Assembly: GCA_017545525.1 (NCBI GenBank)
Contig: JAFWMT010000005.1
Location: forward strand, 1-35,225
Origin: Candidatus Saccharimonadota bacterium
GTDB taxonomy: Bacteria > Patescibacteriota > Saccharimonadia > Saccharimonadales > Saccharimonadaceae
Reading direction: 5' to 3'
Length of the DNA: 35,225 bases
This document shows positions 29,965-35,225 of this stretch, one piece after another. The position numbers and the translations under genes are program-made. A model generated the notes under the pieces. It ran no database searches. It saw only the letters and a list, made by a program, of their open reading frames with translations, and had not been told where the DNA came from. Within the stretch, counting starts at the first letter, position 1, and each line of letters begins with the position of its first letter.

Positions 29965-30627
29965 CTACTGATCATCGATACAGTAAGCACCTGCACCTTC
30001 GAGACGATAAAGAACCGCGAAATGGTTCTTAGTAGATTCGACGACATGATCACCTGAACAACGGCCACCTGGAATTATGTAAATCATATGCGCATCAAAA
30101 GAATTACCACCATTGTCTGCGATTGTGAAACCATTAGTCGTATCTCCTTCCAATTGGCTAGTGGTACCAGTTGTCACATTCGTTGGAGCAACCACACCCC
30201 AGTTTGGCGTGATAGTTAAACTATACGATACACCTTCTGGGTCTTCAAAATTGTTTGGTTTACCATCGTTATTAGACGAACCAGTATTCATATAATCTCT
30301 AACAAATTCACATGCTACGTTGCCACCACAACCAGCACTATTCCCAACCATAAAGGACCCAGCATTATTACCAGTAGGAGGAATCCATGTAACCGCATCC
30401 GTTACATTTGGAAGGTTAGGATTTTGATTGCTATGGTTCGTTTGATATTGCACTAACGAAGTATCTACACGAGATAAATCATTACGTCGCTGCGTATCTC
30501 TTTGTGACCTTTGAAGCGCCGGGAGCGCGACGAAGACCATAAGGAAAATCAAACCCGCAATCGCAAGCACGAGCACGACCTCGATAATGGTAAAGCCTTT
30601 TTTAGAGTTGATATTGTCTTTTGCCAT
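29965..30627 (-). CDS. Type IV pilin-like protein, 220 aa
   Basis: A prepilin with a 10-residue basic leader and the processing site KKG-FTIIEVVLVLAIAG (Glu5 kept), to be cut and methylated by PilD. The hydrophobic helix runs to about residue 34. The exterior domain has Cys pairs (SAGCGGNVACEF and GGRCSGD..GAYCIDD) that could form disulfides, and it ends AVLYRLEGAGAYC. The paralogue at 30817 shares the same N-terminal helix and C-terminal VLYKLEGAGVYC. The ATG follows GAAAGGA by about 8 nt. It is a candidate major pilin. Confidence 0.9.
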   Translation of the reverse strand: MAKDNINSKKGFTIIEVVLVLAIAGLIFLMVFVALPALQRSQRDTQRRNDLSRVDTSLVQYQTNHSNQNPNLPNVTDAVTWIPPTGNNAGSFMVGNSAGCGGNVACEFVRDYMNTGSSNNDGKPNNFEDPEGVSYSLTITPNWGVVAPTNVTTGTTSQLEGDTTNGFTIADNGGNSFDAHMIYIIPGGRCSGDHVVESTKNHFAVLYRLEGAGAYCIDDQ

Positions 30628-30775
30628 AAATAAATCCTTTCTTAGATTTAACTTACGCTACATAAACCATCACATAACGTAATCTTTAACTTCATCATAC
30701 CAAATAATCACAAAAAAGCAAGAGCTTTTTAAACATTTTTTAAGCTTAAAAGCCTTTTCATAAGATAGTTTCAAT

Positions 30776-30798
30776 AAAAAAATACTCCCTCGCGGGAG
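30776..30798 (-). terminator. Terminator of the second pilin gene
   Basis: On the minus strand CTCCC-GCGA-GGGAG is followed by TA and a run of seven T residues. The stem and loop are the same as in the terminator at 29918-29951. The spacer 30628-30775 otherwise holds only the pilin leader and AT-rich short hairpins. Confidence 0.85.
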
Positions 30799-30816
30799 CA
30801 CTTTAGAAATTAAATC

Positions 30817-31368
30817 TTAAGTATTATTGCAATAAACTCCAGCGCCTTCTAATTTATATAATACCGCTACTTTTCTCGGGTTTGATGTCCCTACTGCTTT
30901 TTCTCCAGAACATGTCGCCTTCGTTACCACATATATTTTATAATCATTTGGGAAAAGGCTATTAGATAAATTCACATTTTCACAATCCCGATTTGCTGCC
31001 ATTGCCGAACATTTTTTAACCACCAGCGTATAATTTACTCCATTTGGATCCATAAAGTTTTCCCCTAAATAGTCCCTATAGAAATATTCCCAAGTTACTC
31101 CAGTTCCTGCCAAACTACTGTTGTATGAATATTCTTCTCTTCCACCATTATCTTTTGTCGGTAACGCACCTCGATTGTTCGTCTGATATTTCTTCAAATT
31201 AGATAAAAAATTCATCACATCTTCTCTGCGCTCCGTATCCCTTTGCGATGTTCTTAATCCCGGCAATGCGACGAAGACCATAAGGAAAATCAAACCCGCA
31301 ATCGCCAGCACTAGCGCTACTTCTATAACTGTAAACCCCCTTCTAGACTTTAGTTCACCCTTTTTCAT
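30817..31368 (-). CDS. Type IV pilin-like protein, 183 aa
   Basis: A second prepilin. Leader MKKGELKSRRG is followed by FTVIEVALVLAIAG with Glu5 and a hydrophobic helix almost identical to that of its neighbour (GLIFLMVFVALPGL). The exterior domain differs and has Cys residues (KKCSAMAANRDCEN, ATCSGE, GVYCNN). Ends AVLYKLEGAGVYC. A minus-strand TATAAT lies 6 nt before the ATG, so this copy is leaderless, whereas the other pilin has a ribosome binding site. It is transcribed divergently from pilD. Confidence 0.9.
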   Translation of the reverse strand: MKKGELKSRRGFTVIEVALVLAIAGLIFLMVFVALPGLRTSQRDTERREDVMNFLSNLKKYQTNNRGALPTKDNGGREEYSYNSSLAGTGVTWEYFYRDYLGENFMDPNGVNYTLVVKKCSAMAANRDCENVNLSNSLFPNDYKIYVVTKATCSGEKAVGTSNPRKVAVLYKLEGAGVYCNNT

Positions 31369-31374
31369 ACCTTT

Positions 31375-31398
31375 ATTATAAATTATTTATGTTAAAAT
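31375..31398. promoter_or_regulatory. Divergent leaderless promoters of pilin and pilD
   Basis: Only 36 bp separate the two start codons. The minus-strand TATAAT (31375-31380) is 6 nt from the pilin ATG. The plus-strand TGTTAAAAT (hexamer 31393-31398) is 6 nt from the pilD ATG. The two polymerase sites must overlap. Confidence 0.65.
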
Positions 31399-31404
31399 AA
31401 CAAT

Positions 31405-32217
31405 ATGGAAGTTTTGTTTTATGTGTTGTTATTTATCCTAGGCGCTTGCTTCGGTTCATTTCTTTGTTGCCAAGCTCGCCGACTCCATTTAAAACAACAG
31501 AAATCCACTTCTTCTAAAAAACTTCCCAGTCGTTCTGTCTGTCTACACTGTCATTATCAACTCAAATGGTACGATAATATCCCGCTCCTCTCTTGGCTAT
31601 TTCTTAGGGGAAAATGTCGTAAATGTCATCAAAAAATCGGTCTCGCCGAATTTCTCGCCGAACTCGGCACTGCTCTCGCTTTTCTTGGAATCGGCACTAC
31701 TTTTAATTTCATGTCCGCCGATGTCTTGAGCTGGACCGTCTTTCTTTTACTGCTTCTTTTCGTTCTAATTATCGATTTTCTTGCTATTTACGACGGCCTC
31801 TATGGTGAACTTCCGAGCAAACATTTAGCTTACGCCATCATCTGTGCCGCCATTATATTATGTTTAAAAGAATATCAAGCTCTTTCTGTCTCTCCTTTTA
31901 CTCCCGCGTTAATTTACCAACCTGTTTTATCGGTCCTTCTGCTTGGCGGGTTATATTTAATCTTATACAAAGTCTCGAAAGGGAAGTGGGTCGGCGATGG
32001 CGACTGGCTACTCGGAACCGCTATCGCTCTCGCCCTTTTTGACCCTCGCCTCTCGCTCATCACGCTTTTTCTCGCTAACTTCATCGCCTGCCTCGTCATG
32101 GCCCCATTCGTCTATAAGAAGAAACACGCCCGGATTTATTTCGGTCCTTTTCTCGTTATTGCCTTTATTATTACTATTGTTTTTTCCGATTTCTTTTATG
32201 GTATAATAAACATATGA
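31405..32217 (+). CDS. pilD: Prepilin peptidase PilD (A24 family)
   Basis: A 270-residue polytopic membrane enzyme that cleaves and N-methylates prepilins. GACFGSFLCCQARRL and the paired Cys motif (SVCLHCHYQLKWYDNIPLLSW, RGKCRKCHQKIG; two CxxC) form the methylase-side domain. Asp residues in VLIIDFLAIYDG and in WVGDGDWLLG correspond to the aspartic protease pair, the second in place of the usual GxGDxKL. About seven membrane segments. It overlaps the next gene by 4 nt (ATGA). Confidence 0.93.
   Translation: MEVLFYVLLFILGACFGSFLCCQARRLHLKQQKSTSSKKLPSRSVCLHCHYQLKWYDNIPLLSWLFLRGKCRKCHQKIGLAEFLAELGTALAFLGIGTTFNFMSADVLSWTVFLLLLLFVLIIDFLAIYDGLYGELPSKHLAYAIICAAIILCLKEYQALSVSPFTPALIYQPVLSVLLLGGLYLILYKVSKGKWVGDGDWLLGTAIALALFDPRLSLITLFLANFIACLVMAPFVYKKKHARIYFGPFLVIAFIITIVFSDFFYGIINI
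32202..32207 (+). promoter_or_regulatory. Extended -10 of the leaderless pseudopilin gene
   Basis: TGGTATAAT, 6 nt, ATG (32214). It lies inside the last codons of pilD. Confidence 0.6.
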
Positions 32218-32987
32218 AGTATAGAAAAGGCGATACTTTGATCGAAGTTATGCTCGCAGTTGGCATCTTCTCTATGGTCGCCGTTGTGATTGTTTCTGTT
32301 ATGAGTAGTGGCACTTCTGGTGCTCAAACTGCCCTAGAAACGACCCTCGCGCGTGAAGAAATCGACGCCCAGGCCGAAGCCCTTCGTTTTATCCATTCCG
32401 CCTATATCTCAAACAAAAGCACAGAAGATACGCGCTATTCTGCCCTTTGGAAAAGCATTACCAAAAAAGCCGTCAACAATAGAGATTTATCGAATTTTGA
32501 TGGAAACATTCTTCAATATACTCCTTCAGATTGTAGCTCACTTTATGATGTTAACGGGGAAGCTAAATTATATGGTTTCGTTATTGATTATCGTCAACTT
32601 GGCAATACTAACGCTAAGTTCGACGCTCCAGATGACGACAACTCTGTTTTGTTTACCGGCGATGCCTCATCCAAACTTCAAGAGGCTACTACTTACCCTA
32701 GGTTAACATTCAGCAAGACCGAGTATAAGAATGAAACTGTCCTTGCCGATGATCTTGACAACTCCAATCTTTATAAAGCTGAAGGTATTTACGTTATTGT
32801 TGTAAAAGATACTGGTGGCACTCAAATCGTTTATGACGACAATCTTACCCGAGGTAAATCCGCTTTCTATGATTTTTATATCCGTACTTGTTGGTATGGT
32901 ACGGATGCAACTCAACCTTCAACCATTTCTACCGTCATCCGCCTCTACAACCCAGATATCGTTGACGAAGTTAATCCCAACCCTTAA
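32214..32987 (+). CDS. Minor pilin / pseudopilin-like protein, 257 aa
   Basis: The start MKYRKGDTLIEVMLAVGIFSM has a short basic leader, a processing Gly and TLIEV with Glu5, then a hydrophobic helix to about residue 30. Asp takes the +1 position normally held by Phe, as in some minor pilins. The exterior domain (residues about 45-257) is soluble and of unknown fold, with two widely spaced Cys residues (SDCSSLYD and RTCWYG). The start is inside pilD (4-nt overlap) with its own -10 box 6 nt upstream. It probably primes or caps pili. The tail overlaps the convergent recombinase gene by 4 nt. Confidence 0.85.
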   Translation: MKYRKGDTLIEVMLAVGIFSMVAVVIVSVMSSGTSGAQTALETTLAREEIDAQAEALRFIHSAYISNKSTEDTRYSALWKSITKKAVNNRDLSNFDGNILQYTPSDCSSLYDVNGEAKLYGFVIDYRQLGNTNAKFDAPDDDNSVLFTGDASSKLQEATTYPRLTFSKTEYKNETVLADDLDNSNLYKAEGIYVIVVKDTGGTQIVYDDNLTRGKSAFYDFYIRTCWYGTDATQPSTISTVIRLYNPDIVDEVNPNP

Positions 32988-33922
32988 GTAGTCTCTGAAT
33001 GAAATTTTTCGTGAATTTCCTTTAAATGCGCATCTGTCACGTGCGTATAAATTTGGGTGGTCGATATATCCGAATGCCCCAGCATTGATTGCACCGCCCT
33101 TAAATCCGCCCCATTCATCAAAAGATCTGTCGCGAAAGAATGCCTTAGGGTATGTGGCGATACATGCTTCGTAATCCCCGCCAACTTCGCATATTTTTCA
33201 ACAATTCGCTCAACCGACCGCGCCGTCATTCGCCGATAATCACCCGAAGTATCCACCTCCTGTAAATGTCTCGAATTATTTAAAAATAACGCCGGCAGGG
33301 AATCAGTCCTCGCATCAAGATATTCTGCCACCCTATCCGCACACGCCTCACTAATAAAAATCGGTCGGTCTTTCGAGCCTTTCCCCCGAACCATAAATTC
33401 TCGTCTCCCGAGGTTAATCGAATCGCGGTTCAAAGCCACTAGCTCCGAAACGCGTAAACCTCCTGAGTACAAAAGTTCAATGATCGCCCTATCCCGCAGC
33501 CCTGATTCGGTTGAAGTATCAATTTGCTCCAACATATCTTCGACCTCATCAAAATGCAAAAACGTCACTTGCTTTCTATGTACTCGCGGTAAATCTATTA
33601 GCGACGGGTCCAAAGATTTTATCTCTCGCCGTGCCAAATATTTTAAAAACCCTCTTAATGCAATCAAATGATACGCCTGAGTAATTACTTTTAAATCCTC
33701 TTCGCCATTTTCCGACCCTAACCGATTTAATTTCAACCTATATTTCCGTAGCAACTCTTTTGTTATTTCATCCGCATTAAATGATTCTTTATTCAAAATT
33801 TCCTTTGCTACATCATAAAATCGTTCAAGATAAAGCCTGTAATTATCTATCGTTTTCTTTGACCGCCCCGCTTCTACCTCGAGATGTTCTAGAAAATCAT
33901 TAATCAGATCGAGTACTTCCAT
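32984..33922 (-). CDS. Tyrosine recombinase, XerC/XerD-like
   Basis: A 312-residue recombinase. The N-terminal SAM-like core-binding domain is residues about 1-100. The catalytic set is complete: Arg157 (SGGLRVSE), Lys181 (GKGSKDR), His257 and Arg260 (HTLRHSFA), His283 (LGHSD) and Tyr292 (IYTH). The most likely role is chromosome dimer resolution at dif, in step with FtsK at 17706, since many CPR genomes have a single Xer enzyme. A mobile-element integrase is less likely: no element boundaries are visible and the length and spacing are Xer-typical. The ATG is 6 nt from a minus-strand TGATATAAT. Confidence 0.93.
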   Translation of the reverse strand: MEVLDLINDFLEHLEVEAGRSKKTIDNYRLYLERFYDVAKEILNKESFNADEITKELLRKYRLKLNRLGSENGEEDLKVITQAYHLIALRGFLKYLARREIKSLDPSLIDLPRVHRKQVTFLHFDEVEDMLEQIDTSTESGLRDRAIIELLYSGGLRVSELVALNRDSINLGRREFMVRGKGSKDRPIFISEACADRVAEYLDARTDSLPALFLNNSRHLQEVDTSGDYRRMTARSVERIVEKYAKLAGITKHVSPHTLRHSFATDLLMNGADLRAVQSMLGHSDISTTQIYTHVTDAHLKEIHEKFHSETT

Positions 33923-33928
33923 ATTCCC

Positions 33929-33934
33929 ATTATA
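33929..33934 (-). promoter_or_regulatory. Extended -10 of the leaderless xer gene
   Basis: The minus strand reads TGATATAAT, 6 nt, ATG (33922). Confidence 0.65.
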
Positions 33935-33982
33935 TCAGAAATCAAAAACCAAATCCGAGCGAGCTTTTTAATAATTTTCCTC

Positions 33983-34034
33983 TTGCCAAAAATAAAAAAA
34001 TGGTGTATAACCATAAACAGAACAGGTTATACAC
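33983..34034 (+). promoter_or_regulatory. Promoter and overlapping palindromic operator of the surface-protein gene
   Basis: TTGCCA (33983-33988), 17 bp, TATAAC (34006-34011). A perfect 10-bp inverted repeat GTGTATAACC (34003-34012) / GGTTATACAC (34025-34034) with a 12-bp centre covers the -10 box and the start point. This is the expected placement of a repressor site. AAGAAAGGA precedes the ATG at 34059. Confidence 0.65.
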
Positions 34035-34058
34035 AAAAATTCAACAAGAAAGGATAAC

Positions 34059-35225
34059 ATGAAACATTTTAAGGCAGTGGCTTCATCGGCGGTCGTTGGG
34101 CTCTCGGTGTTGGCATTTGGCAGTGCATTGTTTGGTTTTTCTTTCGCTCGTACCCCAGGTACAGGCGAAAAAATCTACGGGCAAGATGCATTTAGCCAAG
34201 AATATTCTAGGGGGGTAGTTTTTTGGAGTGAGGGCAGAAGTAATATGACAAAAGAATTCAGTAAGCCATTGTCAGATACTGTTTGTCCAAATGGTATTAC
34301 GCCCGGAGGCACTGATGTAGCAAAAGAAGCCTTCTGCTATAATAACCATGCAGAAAAAGCGGATGTTTATTATATTGTGAGAAATGGTGCAGTCATGAAT
34401 AATCAGCCGCTTGATGTTCAGGTTTATCCTTGGGTTCAACTCAACGACGGCGATGATGTAGATAAAGGATTTTGGGGTACTTATACTAATAGCGGAGAAG
34501 GCGACACCAATGTCGCTGGGATCAGTTTTCCATCACATGCACAAACTGGCGTTTATAATATTACTACAGGAACCACCACGACCAGAATCATTCATCTGAA
34601 AATACGTTTTTACAAAGCTGGCACTGCCGGCACATCTAATGCTGAAGAAGTTAGCTTTAAAGGCGTCATAGGAACTACTGATCTAGATACTCTTGAAGGC
34701 CTTAATATTGTCCAAGGCTATCATCAGGGCTTTGTCAACGATGACACCGATTTAGCCTTTGATGGCCTGCATACATGGGCTGGTACTACCGGAACGCAGG
34801 GCAAAACGATATTCCGAGCCGAAGTGGAAAGTAATCACGAATATCCTCTTAAGGTTGATTACATCGTTCGCACCGGTCTTGGCACACATTTCTGGGCTAA
34901 TTCTAATACTGTTAACTATAATATCAGCGATGCACCACAAGGCGTAACTACTCCAGGTTCTGACATTGTTGCAAAATATGGCACATACGCGCCATCCTCA
35001 GTCTCTGCAGTTGATGGTTATACCTTTGATGGCTGGTATTTGGACGAGAATATGACCGAAAAAGCAGGCACAACTATCATGGTATCTAGCGATACTACCC
35101 TCTACGGCAAATTCACCCAAAACATGAACACTGTTAGCTACGTAGTCACAGGTGCTCCAGAAGGCTACACTAAACCAGCTAATACTACAGTTGCTCAATA
35201 TAGTTCATATAACCCAGTCGCAGCT
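34059..35225 (+). CDS. Secreted surface protein with InlB-like repeat (3' end outside window)
   Basis: The frame is open from the ATG to the last base (389 codons visible). Residues 1-30 form a signal peptide (MKHFKAVASSAVVGLSVLAF, then a hydrophobic stretch ending FSFA-R). The next 270 residues are Gly/Thr/Asn-rich, probably beta-sheet, with VYYIVRNGAV and LKVDYIVRTGLG marking two similar modules. From about residue 310 an InlB-type repeat begins: ATYAP-like GTYAPSSVSAVDGYTFDGWY, LDENMTEKAG, TTLYGKF, then the start of another (VSYVVTGAPEGYT). The protein at 2-1492 has the same repeat class. A ribosome binding site AAGAAAGGA lies 6 nt upstream of the ATG. Probably extracellular; its ligand is unknown. 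Confidence 0.85.
   Translation, partial: MKHFKAVASSAVVGLSVLAFGSALFGFSFARTPGTGEKIYGQDAFSQEYSRGVVFWSEGRSNMTKEFSKPLSDTVCPNGITPGGTDVAKEAFCYNNHAEKADVYYIVRNGAVMNNQPLDVQVYPWVQLNDGDDVDKGFWGTYTNSGEGDTNVAGISFPSHAQTGVYNITTGTTTTRIIHLKIRFYKAGTAGTSNAEEVSFKGVIGTTDLDTLEGLNIVQGYHQGFVNDDTDLAFDGLHTWAGTTGTQGKTIFRAEVESNHEYPLKVDYIVRTGLGTHFWANSNTVNYNISDAPQGVTTPGSDIVAKYGTYAPSSVSAVDGYTFDGWYLDENMTEKAGTTIMVSSDTTLYGKFTQNMNTVSYVVTGAPEGYTKPANTTVAQYSSYNPVAA

Noticed and set aside
32984-33922. Xer-like gene as integrase of a mobile island
   Set aside because: Complete Xer-type protein with host-type promoter, and no att-like repeats or cargo genes around it.
1-35225. Alternative genetic code (TGA read as Gly)
   Set aside because: TGA ends ftsK, pilD and the first HTH gene at the expected family lengths, so the standard code holds.
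1-35225. Window as a closed circle, joining the surface-protein pieces at both ends into one gene
   Set aside because: Both pieces carry InlB-type repeats, but there is no terminal sequence overlap to support joining; two paralogues are equally possible.
1-35225. CRISPR array or cas genes
   Set aside because: No regularly spaced repeats and no cas-like proteins were found.

Overview
The window reads as chromosomal DNA of a Patescibacteria/CPR bacterium, most likely Candidatus Saccharibacteria (TM7). Four things point there: a compact PilM-N-O-(small protein)-B-T-C type IV pilus locus with PilD and short pilins; secreted proteins with InlB-like and Fibrobacter-type (FISUMP) domains; a VPNTG sorting-type motif; and very short leaders. 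TGA serves as a normal stop (for example at ftsK and pilD), so the code is standard (11), unlike Gracilibacteria/SR1. No rRNA or CRISPR array is present.

Layout. 1-2.5 kb: the 3' end of a large surface protein, tRNA-Arg(GCG), a DUF6512-type membrane protein and tRNA-Ser(CGA). 2.5-7.7 kb: a secreted subtilase fused in frame to a PAP2 phosphatase, then a HIT protein and ValRS. 7.7-9.6 kb: a small accessory patch with unrecognised genes, a left-handed beta-helix protein, a stand-alone transposase N-terminal domain and a repeat-bearing spacer. 9.6-14 kb: a FemAB-like transferase, a CtpE-like P-type ATPase and convergent tsaD. 14-17.4 kb: two HTH/coiled-coil proteins under the best consensus promoter seen, rlmH, and two unrecognised genes including a coiled-coil protein with a possible toxin-like tail. 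17.5-22.2 kb: tRNA-Gln, ftsK, and the rpsF-ssb-rpsR-efp-tlyA-like operon with a candidate S6:S18 leader. 22.3-33 kb: the type IV pilus region. 33-35.2 kb: a XerC/D-like recombinase and the 5' part of another surface protein.

Two threads stand out. First, GC-rich palindromic elements of about 110 bp sit in frame inside tsaD and the tlyA-like gene. They share an exact 23-bp core but have different outer inverted arms, one per site. A short palindrome beside tRNA-Gln sits inside a duplication of that tRNA's 3' end. This resembles the Rickettsia palindromic elements that live inside coding genes and may be a family not yet described here. Second, most isolated genes have an (extended) -10 box TATAAT ending 6-8 nt before the ATG, so their mRNAs should be leaderless, while operon-internal genes use Shine-Dalgarno sites. 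One such -10/ATG unit lies inside the subtilase-PAP2 reading frame at the PAP2 boundary.

All calls come from reading sequence and motifs by eye. No database search or folding program was run.
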